64,000 nucleotides of DNA from an archaeon (lineage in GTDB: Archaea > Thermoproteota > Nitrososphaeria > Nitrososphaerales > UBA183), in NCBI GenBank assembly GCA_021807225.1, contig JAKAPI010000001.1, forward strand, positions 1 through 64,000, written 5' to 3'. The translations under genes and the position numbers were made by a program. The notes beneath the pieces are model-generated. The model ran no database searches, was not told the origin of the DNA, and saw only the letters and a list, made by a program, of their open reading frames with translations. Positions 1 through 9,058 of this stretch are shown one piece after another (the stretch's first letter is position 1; the number at the start of each line of letters is the position of its first letter).

Positions 1-7
1 ATCTGGC

Positions 8-116
8 GCGGGGGTAACGAAGCCTGGTCAACCGTGCGGGACTCAAGATCCGGCCACGCTTCGGATGGGGCATCCCGTCCCTTAGGGGTTCGTGGGTTCA
101 AATCCCACCCCCCGCA
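8..116 (+). tRNA. tRNA-Leu(CAA) with a 24-nt intron
   Basis: The 7-bp acceptor stem GCGGGGG/CCCCCGC closes a type II tRNA with T arm GTGGG-TTCAAAT-CCCAC and discriminator A at 116; CCA is not encoded. The anticodon loop reads CTCAAGA (42-48), anticodon CAA at 44-46. Removing about 24 nt (48-71, canonical position 37/38) restores a perfect CGGGA/TCCCG anticodon stem. The variable arm is the short hairpin CCCTTAGGGG. Bulge-helix-bulge introns cut by the tRNA endonuclease are standard in archaea; the exact splice points may shift by one base. Confidence 0.9.
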
Positions 117-147
117 TCCTGGTTTCACACAAGGCGGAAAGGAGCGG

Positions 148-1098
148 TCATAACATGCATTTACTCGCAAACACTCCCATGCGTTCTTCAACGCCAGTAA
201 CGCCGTTTGGCAGGAGTATCGGCGAGAACTGATCAAATCCCGCGGCGATGTATCGGCCGAGCTCTTCTCTTACGTCGTATGGAGTTCCGATGATAGCTTC
301 GGGGTCTTCCTTCCTCATCCTGTCGACGAAAGACGTCCGAGTCTCTCCTTCCCTCTTCAGGCCCGTGTAGTCCAGGGCCGAGGCTAGCAAGTCCGAGTCG
401 TTCTCCATGACAACGAAGTGTTTCAGGATGGCCGATACGCTCTCCCCGTTCCTACCTGCCGCAGTTGCGGCTTCCTGGACGATATCGAGCTTCATCTGGG
501 CCTGAGCTGGGCCCGAGCAGTGGATGTTAATCGCGTCCGCGTACTTGCCGGCCAATTGCAAAAGTCGCCTCGACCGCCTTTCCCCAACCCAGATTGGGGG
601 GAACTCCCCTTCGAGGTTGAGGGTCGACCCGTTGAGTTTGTAGAGCCTCCCGTTGTGGAAGAGCCCGCCTCTGTTCATGCTCAGCCCCCTGATGATTGCA
701 AGCGACTCCTCCATGGCGTCCAGCCTCTCGCCGGCCGAAACGAATGGGAAACCGTGTGACGAGTATTCTGTTTCCTTTCCACTTCCAACCCCGAGACAGA
801 GAAACGACCTTCCGCCACTGATTGAATGAAGCGAAAGGGCGGAGTTTGCGAGGGTTACCGGGTGCTTAGTTGCAGTGCTTGAAGCCAAAGTCCCGAGCCG
901 AAGCTTGGATGTCGCAGAAACCAGCGCCGAGAGGGCCACAAACGGGTCAGGTCGGCCGTTCGGCTTCCGTGGTTGAGAGAAGTGCTCCCCAAATCCAATC
1001 CCGTCGTAGCCAAGCTCTTCCGCCTTGCGCGCGACCTTCGATAGCGAAGTGTAGCTCGTGGTGTTGGCCACTAGCGGAAGGAAATACTTGGCTCTCAT
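148..1098 (-). CDS. LLM-class F420-dependent oxidoreductase
   Basis: A 316-residue protein of the luciferase-like monooxygenase superfamily, the TIM-barrel family that includes F420-dependent methylene-tetrahydromethanopterin reductase and F420-dependent alcohol or sugar dehydrogenases. Visible family marks are the N-terminal strand with AEELGYDGIGFGEHF, the segment RLGTLASSTATKHPV and the loop LGVGSGKE. The length fits the family. The ATG at 1098 lies about 28 bp after a TATA-like element (tgttatagc, near 1127 on the minus strand), so the mRNA is probably leaderless. The substrate cannot be read from sequence. Use of F420 rather than FMN is inferred from the archaeal setting. Confidence 0.85.
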   Translation of the reverse strand: MRAKYFLPLVANTTSYTSLSKVARKAEELGYDGIGFGEHFSQPRKPNGRPDPFVALSALVSATSKLRLGTLASSTATKHPVTLANSALSLHSISGGRSFLCLGVGSGKETEYSSHGFPFVSAGERLDAMEESLAIIRGLSMNRGGLFHNGRLYKLNGSTLNLEGEFPPIWVGERRSRRLLQLAGKYADAINIHCSGPAQAQMKLDIVQEAATAAGRNGESVSAILKHFVVMENDSDLLASALDYTGLKREGETRTSFVDRMRKEDPEAIIGTPYDVREELGRYIAAGFDQFSPILLPNGVTGVEERMGVFASKCML

Positions 1099-1180
1099 CC
1101 AAATTCAAATGATGTCGTTCCGCTATAACATTTGCCTGTAAGGAAGCCGCGCCATCCAAAGGAAAGAGACAGACTTGCGG

Positions 1181-2362
1181 TCATGAATCGCGAGTTACCA
1201 TGGCACTGTCTATCTCGCTTAGACTCGAGACCCCGCTGAGGGCGAGCGTCAGGTCCATCTCTGCGAGGAAGTTCCTCACTACCTCCCTCACTCCGTCCTC
1301 GCCACCAACTGCAAGCGCCCAAGTGTAGAGCCTTCCTAGAAGGACCGCGTTCGCGCCCAGGGCGAGCGCCTTCACCGCGTCCGCCCCTGTTCTGATTCCA
1401 CTGTCGAAGAACACGGGAATCTTGTTCCCGACCGTCTCTACAACCTGTGGCAGCGCTGACAGGGAAGAGATTCCCCCGTCGACCTGCCTCCCGCCGTGGT
1501 TGGAGACAACTATCCCGTCGGCGTGAAGCGAAAGGGCCTTTTCGGCGTCCTCTGGACTCAGGACGCCTTTGAGGACTATCGGGAGGCGCGTGTGATCTCT
1601 GATGAATCCGATGTCATCCCAGCCGAAAGCTGGGTCGAGTGCCCTTCCGATTGACTCTATTATTGCCCCTTGCATGTCCTCCTCGGGCGGCCTCGGCAGC
1701 TTTCCCCGAAAGACTGGGTCGGTCATGAAGTTCGCTACTCCTTCGCCCTTCAGGAATGGAAGAAACCCGTTCTGAAGGTCTCTGTCGCGCCATCCCAATA
1801 TCTTCGTGTCGAGGGTGACGACGACGGCGTCGTATCCTGAGGACTCCGCACGCCGCAGAAAACTGGCGTTGACGTCCCTGTCGCGTCCGAAGTACAGTTG
1901 AAACCACCTGGGACTGGTCCCCATCACGCCTGCGACCTCTTCGATGCTGTGCGAAGAGGCGTTGCTCAGCACGTAGGGGAGCCCCAGCGAAGAGGCGGCC
2001 CTGGCAACAGCCAAGTCGCCGTCAGGATGGGCTAGAGAGAGGACACCAACGGGCCCCAACAGTACCGGTGCAGGGAGGGTTTTGCCCAGCAGCGTGACTT
2101 TCAAATCTCGTTGAGAGACGTCCTTCAGCATCCTGGGAACGATCCGCCATTTCTGGAATGCTTCGAGGTTCGCTTTCATGGTGGAACCGACGCCTGCTCC
2201 TCCAGAGACATAGTCGTAAGCCTCTGGGGTCATCTTCGCCTTCGCGCGCTGCTCGAGGTCCTCAGGAGATGTGGGGAACCCTGGCTTTTGTCCCAGAAGG
2301 CCGTGCAGGTAGATTTCGTTCTGCCTGTCCGGTCCTAGGCCGCCATAGTTCTCCGTGGCCAA
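1181..2362 (-). CDS. FMN-dependent alpha-hydroxy-acid oxidoreductase, lactate 2-monooxygenase-like
   Basis: A 393-residue FMN-dependent alpha-hydroxy-acid dehydrogenase (L-lactate dehydrogenase/glycolate oxidase family). The C-terminal half carries the active-site segment VSNHGGRQVDGG with catalytic His and Arg, then FDSGIRTGADAVKALALGA, which binds the FMN phosphate. The segment LGWRDRDLQNGFLPFLKG is typical of the lactate 2-monooxygenase branch. The enzyme would oxidise a 2-hydroxy acid such as lactate to pyruvate or acetate. It starts at a TTG; a TATA-like box (gataaata, near 2391 on the minus strand) sits about 29 bp upstream, so it is probably leaderless. It is divergent from the MFS transporter gene. 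Assignment to the monooxygenase rather than the dehydrogenase is inference. Confidence 0.88.
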   Translation of the reverse strand: MATENYGGLGPDRQNEIYLHGLLGQKPGFPTSPEDLEQRAKAKMTPEAYDYVSGGAGVGSTMKANLEAFQKWRIVPRMLKDVSQRDLKVTLLGKTLPAPVLLGPVGVLSLAHPDGDLAVARAASSLGLPYVLSNASSHSIEEVAGVMGTSPRWFQLYFGRDRDVNASFLRRAESSGYDAVVVTLDTKILGWRDRDLQNGFLPFLKGEGVANFMTDPVFRGKLPRPPEEDMQGAIIESIGRALDPAFGWDDIGFIRDHTRLPIVLKGVLSPEDAEKALSLHADGIVVSNHGGRQVDGGISSLSALPQVVETVGNKIPVFFDSGIRTGADAVKALALGANAVLLGRLYTWALAVGGEDGVREVVRNFLAEMDLTLALSGVSSLSEIDSAMVTRDS

Positions 2363-2496
2363 GGGAACGCATGGTCTTTCACTCTGTTATTTATCAGGTC
2401 ACACGGCCCAGGCTACCGCGCGACCTTCCACGAGCCAGATGCAAAACATACCCGGCGATTTATAGCGGCCAGTTCCAGCCGGTCGCTCCTCCGAAG

Positions 2497-3726
2497 TTGA
2501 ACGCAACCATAGCCACCCCCGCCGATCACCCAACGGACGGGCGCTCGCTCACATTCCTGGCAGTCCTCCGTGTCCTTAGGAGCGTTTCTGCGGGGATGAT
2601 CAACGTCGCGTTTCCCTTTTTGGTGCTGACAGAGCTCCACATGGGGACGCTCCTTCTCGGCCTGATGTACGCGGCGGCCACAGTCGCCACCGCCGTGCTG
2701 GGTCTAGGGATAGGTCTCGCCACGGATCTGATTGGAAGGAGGCCGGCGTTCGTCGTCGCGCTCGTTCTTCTTCCGCTGTCGGCGATTCTGGTGGTATCCA
2801 GCACGAGCGTCCCCTCTCTCTTCCTTGCCGCGGCTGTGGGAGGGATCTCGGCGACTGGATCTCTCCCGGGAGGCGGAGTAGGTGGGGCCGCGCAGCCGAT
2901 ACAGTCAACCCTGACGACAGAGCTCACCTCGAGGAAAGACAGGACGAGGTATTACTCCCTACTGGCGTTCGTCTCTGGAATAGCCTCGGCTGCAGGCGCA
3001 TATCTCGGGGGCTTCGGTTCGATCCAGGAGGTTTTCGTTTTCGCCGCTTTACTTGGCGCGGCTTCGCTTATGCTCTCCCCGTTCGTCAAGATGGGAACCA
3101 CAGTAAGGCGCTCTATCGCACTAAAGTCAGGAGCGGCCATCGGGAAGTTCAGCCTTACCGGCATGCTCAACGGCCTCAGTCAGGGGCTGATCACACCGTT
3201 CCTCATCCCGTTCTTCATCGTCGTCTATTCAGTGACCAGAGACCAGATGAACGTCTACGCGGCAGCTTCAGGGATCATAGCGTCTTTTGCCATGCTCCTA
3301 GCGCCGCGCCTTGAAAGGAAGATTGGATTCCTACGGGGCATCCTGACCACCAGAGGGACATCTGTGCTGCTTGCGGTAATCATGCCGCTAGTGAGAGTCC
3401 TCCCGGTCACCCTTTTCGTCTACCTGGTCCTCCCGGCGTCGAGGGCTATGGCCCTCCCCATCCAGCAGGCGGCGATGATGGACATGGTCTCCGAGGATGA
3501 GAGGGGAGCCGCGTTCGGAATCAATCAGACCGCGAGGCTGCTGGCGTCATCTGGAGGGACGTATTTTTCTGGGTTTGAGTTCGCCACGATAGAAACAGAC
3601 CCGGCGGCCATCGACCTCCCGTTCGGCCTCTATGCCCTCGTGCTCGGTCTCAACCTAGGCCTCTACTGGTTCTTCTTCAGGAGGTACAGACCTCCTCCGG
3701 GGGTCGCATCGCCTTCAAACGGTTGA
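2497..3726 (+). CDS. major facilitator superfamily transporter
   Basis: A polytopic membrane protein of about 409 residues with roughly twelve hydrophobic segments and the MFS loop 2-3 motif region GLATDLIGRRPAFV, followed by a cytoplasmic basic loop. The open frame extends upstream to 2158, but that part lies over the divergent flavoenzyme gene and does not look like protein. A TATA-like tttatagc at 2459-2466 points to the TTG at 2497 as a leaderless start. It is divergently arranged with the lactate-oxidising enzyme, so import or export of a small organic acid or drug is possible. The substrate is unknown. Confidence 0.85.
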   Translation: MNATIATPADHPTDGRSLTFLAVLRVLRSVSAGMINVAFPFLVLTELHMGTLLLGLMYAAATVATAVLGLGIGLATDLIGRRPAFVVALVLLPLSAILVVSSTSVPSLFLAAAVGGISATGSLPGGGVGGAAQPIQSTLTTELTSRKDRTRYYSLLAFVSGIASAAGAYLGGFGSIQEVFVFAALLGAASLMLSPFVKMGTTVRRSIALKSGAAIGKFSLTGMLNGLSQGLITPFLIPFFIVVYSVTRDQMNVYAAASGIIASFAMLLAPRLERKIGFLRGILTTRGTSVLLAVIMPLVRVLPVTLFVYLVLPASRAMALPIQQAAMMDMVSEDERGAAFGINQTARLLASSGGTYFSGFEFATIETDPAAIDLPFGLYALVLGLNLGLYWFFFRRYRPPPGVASPSNG

Positions 3727-3857
3727 ACCGTTCCATCCAGCTCGATCCCACCCGAGCGGGCCGAACGGGGTAAGTTACACGCCAGATGTGTGACCAAGCC
3801 CGCGCGCACGAAGTCTACAGAAACAGTTTAGGGACGACGCAGGGCTTCGTTGCCGCC

Positions 3858-4697
3858 GTGAACCAGTCAGAGAAAGCCGAGGCTTTCCGCAAACTGCATG
3901 ACAGGCGAGAGGTACTCGTGCTCCCAAACGCGTGGGACGTTCCCAGCGCGAGGGTCTTCGAAGACGAAGGGTTCCCAGCGGTGGCTACATCCAGCGCTGG
4001 CATGCTGGTTTCGCTAGGCTATCCCGACGGCGAGGATATCCCTCGTGATGAGTTCTCCACAGCGGTCAGCAGGATAGCTGGGGTCCTTTCTGTCCCGCTG
4101 AGCGCGGATGTCGTCGGAGGGTTCGGAGACAGCCCGGCCGGAGTGACCAAGAGCGTGAAGGCCGTGGTCGACTCAGGTGCCGTCGGAATCAACATTGAAG
4201 ACTTCGTCCACGCTTCCAAGAAGCTTCTCCCGGTCGAAGACCAACTTGCCCGTCTGAGGGCGCTGGTCAAGCTTCGCGACCGGGGGAAAGTGCGATTCGT
4301 GATCAACGCCAGGACCGACGCCCTGAGGTTCGCCCGGGGGGACGAAGCAGCCAGGCTGGCCGAAGCGATAAGGCGGGCTGAAGCATACAGAGATGCCGGC
4401 GCAGACTGCGTCTACCCGATGGGACTGAGTGACGAGGACTCGATAGCGAAATTCATCGACGCCCTAGACTTTCCGACGAACGTCATGATAAGGAAGGGCC
4501 TCCCTGCGGTTCCAGAACTCAAGCGCCTGGGCATAGCCAGGGTCAGCTTCGGGCCAAGCGCTTCCTACGCTGCCATGGGGCTTCTCAAACGCGCGTCGAG
4601 AGAGGTCCGGCAGGCAGGGACATATGGCGGCCTTCTTGACGGTGCGATAACCTTCGACGAGCTCAACGCGCTTGCCGTGCCGAAGAAGCGGGCCTAG
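3858..4697 (+). CDS. isocitrate lyase/PEP mutase superfamily protein
   Basis: A 279-residue TIM-barrel protein of the PEP mutase/isocitrate lyase superfamily. The N-terminus reads KAEAFRKLHD, then VLVLPNAWDVPSARVFEDEG and AVATSSAGMLVSLGYPDG, a close match to the usual start of the family. Metal-site residues lie in LSADVVGGFG and GINIEDF. The frame is open from an ATG at 3786, but family length and a TATA-like agtttaggg near 3827 favour the GTG at 3858. The true isocitrate lyase KKCGH motif is absent, so a carbon-carbon or carbon-phosphorus lyase or hydrolase acting on an oxaloacetate-like substrate is more likely. It converges on the CBS gene with a 4-bp overlap. Confidence 0.85.
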   Translation: MNQSEKAEAFRKLHDRREVLVLPNAWDVPSARVFEDEGFPAVATSSAGMLVSLGYPDGEDIPRDEFSTAVSRIAGVLSVPLSADVVGGFGDSPAGVTKSVKAVVDSGAVGINIEDFVHASKKLLPVEDQLARLRALVKLRDRGKVRFVINARTDALRFARGDEAARLAEAIRRAEAYRDAGADCVYPMGLSDEDSIAKFIDALDFPTNVMIRKGLPAVPELKRLGIARVSFGPSASYAAMGLLKRASREVRQAGTYGGLLDGAITFDELNALAVPKKRA

Positions 4698-5668
4698 ACT
4701 TTCACGCCGAGCAGCCGCTCAAGGATGTCTGAGAGGGTGATCATCCCCACCATTTGGTCGCCATCATATACGAACGCGATGGTCGCCCCCGCTTCCTGCA
4801 TCTTGTCTATCACGGACGCCAGACCGTCGTCTCGGGAAATCCGGGCCGGCTGTATCATGTAGTCGTGTATAGGAGAGTCTGCGAAGTCCCTCGAGATGGC
4901 CCTTGATATCGTCCTCATCGTGACAGCCCCGATGTACATCTTCCTCTGAGAGTCGTACACCGGCATCCTCGGATGGTTCGACTGCCCCATCGCCCTCAGA
5001 GCGTCGGTGACGGTGGCGTCGCTGTCGACGGAGACTATGTCGCTCGTCGGGGTGAACGCGCCGGAGGCAGTGGTCTTCGACGAAGCCAAAGCCGTCCTGA
5101 GAAGCTTCCCGGCGTCAGGCTCGATGTGGCCCGACCTCTCGAGCATCGTCACCACGTCTTCGAATTCCCCTGCGAGGTCGACTTCCTTGTAACCTGGTTT
5201 CCCTACCAGCCGCTCCGAGAGGCTGCGGGCGAGGCTCGTCATGGGGACGGTAAACGGTCCAAGCGTCCTCATGATGACCATGGTGGTTGGAGCGAGGGTC
5301 ACCGACATTCGCAGTGCGTTCTCTATCCCGATGGCCTTCGGCAACAGATAGAGTAGGGTCATGATGACGAAAGACCCCCCGACCGCGCTGTAGACCCAGC
5401 CGATCGGTCCGAAGAAACTTGAAAGGATGAGCCCGATGGTGGTCGCCAAGACCACGTTGGATATTGTGTCGACGAAGGTGGTGACGCTCACCAGCCTGGT
5501 CTTTTCGTTGACGATGTCCAAGGCAGTGGTAGCGCGGGTCGAGCCGCTCCCTATAGACGAGCTCAAAGAAAATGGGCGCAGGGTCAGGTAGGTCGCTTCG
5601 ACAAGGGAAGACCAGAAAGAAACAATGACTGATGCTGCCAGTATCACGTAAACTAGTGGCGCGACCAT
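4694..5668 (-). CDS. CNNM/HlyC-CorC family membrane protein with CBS pair
   Basis: A 324-residue protein with an N-terminal membrane domain (four hydrophobic segments at about residues 3-25, 55-80, 85-110 and 120-145) of the DUF21/CNNM type. A CBS-domain pair occupies about residues 195-320 (VSVDSDATVTDALRAMGQ and GMITLSDILERLLG). Such proteins are linked to Mg2+ or Co2+ efflux, and the CBS pair binds adenine nucleotides. It begins 28 bp downstream of the UMP kinase stop on the same strand, so the two are probably co-transcribed. It lacks the CorC_HlyC C-terminal domain found in longer bacterial homologues. Confidence 0.85.
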   Translation of the reverse strand: MVAPLVYVILAASVIVSFWSSLVEATYLTLRPFSLSSSIGSGSTRATTALDIVNEKTRLVSVTTFVDTISNVVLATTIGLILSSFFGPIGWVYSAVGGSFVIMTLLYLLPKAIGIENALRMSVTLAPTTMVIMRTLGPFTVPMTSLARSLSERLVGKPGYKEVDLAGEFEDVVTMLERSGHIEPDAGKLLRTALASSKTTASGAFTPTSDIVSVDSDATVTDALRAMGQSNHPRMPVYDSQRKMYIGAVTMRTISRAISRDFADSPIHDYMIQPARISRDDGLASVIDKMQEAGATIAFVYDGDQMVGMITLSDILERLLGVKV

Positions 5669-5696
5669 TTCTTCCTGCTCTTCGCGCTCGGCGGGG

Positions 5697-6362
5697 TCAG
5701 GATACGACCGTCCCTATCCTTTCGCCGTGCACCGCCTTCAGTACTCCCTTGGCGTCCGCACCGTTGAACACTATGAGCCTTGTCCTCGAAGCGGTCAGCC
5801 GGTCCACGGCGACGGGGTCGACGATGCTGTGTATCCCTGGCCTGTGGGCGCCTCCAAGTATCTGTTTCATCTTCTCATAGGTTATCTTGTCGAGCTTCCT
5901 CGCATTCTTGTTCAACCGAGGGTCCGCTGTGAAAATCCCGTTCTGGTCAGACGCCTTCACGAGGATGTCCGCCCTCCATCTCTCGGCGACCATGGCGGCG
6001 ACCGTGTCGGTAGTGATCCCAGGCTTCAGCCCACCCATCACTGCGACCCTGTTCCTTGCCAGCCGCTGAAGGATGCCATCGATAGAGGTGGGGACGCTGC
6101 TTACCCCTCCGAGTTTCATGGCCACCAGGCGCGCGTTCAGCCTCGAAGCGTGAATCGCCACCGTGTCCTGCTGATATGGGGAGAGCCCCATCTGAGAAGC
6201 TGACTTGATGTACTCTCGGGCGATCGCGCCACCCCCGACAACCACCCCGACAGAATGCCCCTCATGGTTGAGGTCAGAAATTGCTTCGGCATAGTCGTTC
6301 ACTGTCTTCGCCGAAGGGGGCGAGCCGAGCACTGAACCCCCTATCCTGAGCACGACCTTCAT
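5697..6362 (-). CDS. pyrH: uridylate kinase (UMP kinase)
   Basis: A 221-residue amino-acid-kinase-fold enzyme that phosphorylates UMP to UDP in pyrimidine nucleotide synthesis. The N-terminus VVLRIGGSVLGSPP holds the phosphate-binding Lys/Gly loop, VGVVVGGGAIAREYI follows, and DILVKASDQNGIFTADPR is the archaeal PyrH nucleotide-site segment. The length matches the compact archaeal form. A TATA-like tttataaa near 6402 (minus strand) precedes the ATG by about 38 bp. It leads a two-gene unit with the CNNM/CBS gene. Confidence 0.93.
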   Translation of the reverse strand: MKVVLRIGGSVLGSPPSAKTVNDYAEAISDLNHEGHSVGVVVGGGAIAREYIKSASQMGLSPYQQDTVAIHASRLNARLVAMKLGGVSSVPTSIDGILQRLARNRVAVMGGLKPGITTDTVAAMVAERWRADILVKASDQNGIFTADPRLNKNARKLDKITYEKMKQILGGAHRPGIHSIVDPVAVDRLTASRTRLIVFNGADAKGVLKAVHGERIGTVVS

Positions 6363-6496
6363 CTTCCCAATCCCTCTAGGTCAGATAATGCCCGGTAGGT
6401 TTTATAAATGGGTGAGGGCGATTTTTGAAATCCGGAATGCCTGCTTTATCCGTTTCATCCGCTGTCTCTCCGGCCTGACTCAGAGGTATCTCCGCA

Positions 6497-7741
6497 TTGT
6501 CAAAGGCAGATTCCGTCAGACTATACAAGGTAAGGAAGCTCATCTCTGAACTCAGCAATAAGGAAGGGAGGGGGACAGAGCTCGTGTCTCTCTACATCCC
6601 GCCCAAGAAACCAATCCATGAAGCGATAGCGAACCTCCGTGAGGAGTGGGGGACGGCAGGTAACATCAAGTCAGACACCACGCGGAACCATGTCCAGGAC
6701 GCCCTGACCAAAGCGATGCAGCGGCTCAAACTGTACAGGACGCCGCCCGACACCGGGCTCGTGGTCTTCTCCGGGGCTCTGCCCACCAATGGGCCTGGGA
6801 GCGAGGTGGTCAATGTTTGGGAGATCATCCCGCCCAAGCCAGTGACCCAATACCTCTACCAGTGCGACGACCACTTCCACGTCGAGTGGCTCAAGGACAT
6901 GCTCAGGGACGAGAAGGTCTTTGGCCTCATGGTGATAGATTCGAGTGAAGTCGGGCTGGGAATCCTGAGTGGGGGGAGCCTCGAGATAGCTGACCTGATG
7001 ACTTCGGGAATCTCCGGGAAGACAAGGAAAGGAGGGCAGTCAGCGAGGAGATACGAGCGGGGAAGGGAGATGGAGCTGACCTACTTCTACAACAGGGTCG
7101 GGGAGCATGCGACCCGGACCTTCGTGGACAGCAACAAGATCACGGGGCTGATAGTGGGTGGGCCTGGGCCCACAAAAGAAGACTTCCTCAAGGGCGGATA
7201 CCTTCACTATGAGCTGCAGAAGAAGGTCATCGCTGTCCTTGATCTCGGCTACTCCGGCAGAGAGGGGATAAGGGAGCTGGTAGAGAAGGCAGGAGATGTC
7301 CTGAAGGACGTCAGGCTCGTCGAAGAGAAACGCCTTGTCCAGAAGTTCCTGGGAGAGGTAAACCGGCAGGGGGGACTCGCGGTCTACGGCCTCCCGAGGG
7401 TCGTAGAGGCGCTCCAGAAAGCGGCGGCTGAGGTGGTGCTCGTGTCTGACGACCTCGATATGATCAGGCTTAGCGCAACCTGCAAGAAATGTGAGACAGA
7501 AAAGAGCCAGACGGTTTCGGCTTCGAAGAAGGTCCAGGAGAGGCAGAACATGTCTGCGGCCCCTTGTACCAGCTGTGGGTCGACCGACTATGAATTCGCC
7601 GAGACAGACGTCGTAGACGTCCTCGAGGAGATGGCGTTCCAGGGAGGGTCGAAGGTCGAAGTGATATCTTCTGGGACCGAAGAAGGGAGCATGTTCAGGA
7701 CGTTCGGCGGAGTGGCCGCCCTGCTGCGCTACAGAAGCTAG
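6497..7741 (+). CDS. prf1: peptide chain release factor aRF1
   Basis: A 414-residue class I release factor homologous to eukaryotic eRF1. Domain 1 contains the stop-codon-reading NIKS motif (GNIKSDTTR, about residue 56). Domain 2 has the peptidyl-tRNA hydrolysing GGQ motif (RKGGQSARR, about residue 178). Domain 3 contains the zinc-ribbon-like CKKC...CTSCG cysteines before LEEMAFQGGSKVEVIS. It acts on the ribosome at all three stop codons. The start is a TTG; the length matches archaeal aRF1. It is the first gene after a divergent promoter region shared with pyrH. Confidence 0.97.
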   Translation: MSKADSVRLYKVRKLISELSNKEGRGTELVSLYIPPKKPIHEAIANLREEWGTAGNIKSDTTRNHVQDALTKAMQRLKLYRTPPDTGLVVFSGALPTNGPGSEVVNVWEIIPPKPVTQYLYQCDDHFHVEWLKDMLRDEKVFGLMVIDSSEVGLGILSGGSLEIADLMTSGISGKTRKGGQSARRYERGREMELTYFYNRVGEHATRTFVDSNKITGLIVGGPGPTKEDFLKGGYLHYELQKKVIAVLDLGYSGREGIRELVEKAGDVLKDVRLVEEKRLVQKFLGEVNRQGGLAVYGLPRVVEALQKAAAEVVLVSDDLDMIRLSATCKKCETEKSQTVSASKKVQERQNMSAAPCTSCGSTDYEFAETDVVDVLEEMAFQGGSKVEVISSGTEEGSMFRTFGGVAALLRYRS

Positions 7742-7803
7742 TCAGGCCTTCCTCGCACAATGGTTTTATCTGGACAGCGTCCCATCCGCTAGGGTGTTCT
7801 GCG

Positions 7804-9021
7804 TTGCCTATCAGAATAGGGCTCATCGGGAAGACCAATGCCGGGAAGACCACGCTCTTCAACTCGATGACGCTTCTGTCAGGTGAGGTCTCCAACTATC
7901 CTTTCACCACAAAGTCTCCGGAAACGGGCATCGCCAGTGCGGTGACCCTGTGCGTCCACAAGGAATTCGGGGTCCATGACAGCCCGATTAACTCGAAGTG
8001 CGAAGACGGCTGGAGGTTCATCCCCGTCGAGGTGACGGATCTTCCGGGGCTCATCAAGGGGGCGTGGATGGGGAAGGGACTGGGGAATCAATTCCTCAGT
8101 GTGGCCGCGCAGTCTGACGCCCTCCTCCACGTAGTAGACGCCTCTGGCAGCGTGGACAAGGATGGGAAGATCTCCGAGCCAGGCACAGGGGACCCCATGG
8201 CCGACTTCGCCGACGTGGAGCTCGAACTCGTCCTGTGGTATTCGAAGCTGTTCACCCAGAATCTGCCGAAGATTTCGAAGCTCTCCAAGACGCCTGGCTA
8301 CGGCGTCCCGACGGCGGTGGAGGAGGTGATGCACGGGATCGGCGTGAGGAAAGAACATGTGATTCTGGCGATGAAAGACGCCATGTTAGAGGCCAAGCCG
8401 TTCGACTCGTGGAACGAGAAGGAAACCCAGACCTTCTGCTGGTCGCTGCGGGAGTACTCCAAGCCGACTCTGCTCATAGCGAACAAGATGGACCTGCCGT
8501 TTGCCGCCGAGAACTTCAAGAGAATCAGGGAGAAATACAAGGGGCTCATCGTCGTCCCCACCAGTGGGGAAGCGGAACTGACCCTACGGCGCGCAGAGTC
8601 GAAGAGTCTCATCAAATATGTCCCCGGGGAGGAGCGGTTCGACATCCTGAAGCCCCAGGATCTGAACGACTCCCAGAGGAACGCCCTCGCTTACATCAGG
8701 CGTAAGGTCTTCGGTGAATACCTGAGGACGGGGGTCCAGTTCGCGCTAAACTCCGTCGTCTTCAAGCTGCTCAAGGAGAACGCGGTGTACCCTGTGCACG
8801 ACCCCCAAAAGCTGTCGGACAAGAACGGGCGGATACTCCCTGACGTCTATCTCCTCCCGAGCGGGTCCACAGTTGAAGACCTCGCAAGGGATGTTCACAC
8901 AGACCTGGCCAAGGGACTGCTCTATGCCATCGATGTTAGGACGGGCCTCCATCTCCCCACGAATTACGTACTAAGGGACAGGGACGTCCTCTCGATAATC
9001 TCTACCACGAAAGAAGGCTGA
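7804..9021 (+). CDS. OBG/YchF-type GTP-binding protein with TGS domain
   Basis: A 405-residue TRAFAC-class GTPase. G1 is GKTNAGKTTLF (about residue 9), G3 lies in VTDLPGLIKGAWMGKGLG, and G4 is ANKMDLP (about residue 228). The C-terminus ending TNYVLRDRDVLSIIS is a TGS domain, the RNA-binding module of the Obg/YchF family. Archaeal members are thought to act with the ribosome. The TTG start lies about 32 bp after a TATA-like gttttatct near 7766, so it is probably leaderless. It is followed closely by the primase-like gene. Confidence 0.92.
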   Translation: MPIRIGLIGKTNAGKTTLFNSMTLLSGEVSNYPFTTKSPETGIASAVTLCVHKEFGVHDSPINSKCEDGWRFIPVEVTDLPGLIKGAWMGKGLGNQFLSVAAQSDALLHVVDASGSVDKDGKISEPGTGDPMADFADVELELVLWYSKLFTQNLPKISKLSKTPGYGVPTAVEEVMHGIGVRKEHVILAMKDAMLEAKPFDSWNEKETQTFCWSLREYSKPTLLIANKMDLPFAAENFKRIREKYKGLIVVPTSGEAELTLRRAESKSLIKYVPGEERFDILKPQDLNDSQRNALAYIRRKVFGEYLRTGVQFALNSVVFKLLKENAVYPVHDPQKLSDKNGRILPDVYLLPSGSTVEDLARDVHTDLAKGLLYAIDVRTGLHLPTNYVLRDRDVLSIISTTKEG

Positions 9022-9058
9022 CAAGGCCTTAAAGGCCTGGCAGGGTCCGTGAGGCAGC

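Noticed and set aside
2158..2496. N-terminal extension of the MFS transporter
   Set aside because: It lies over the divergent flavoenzyme gene and its promoter; a TATA-like box points to TTG 2497.
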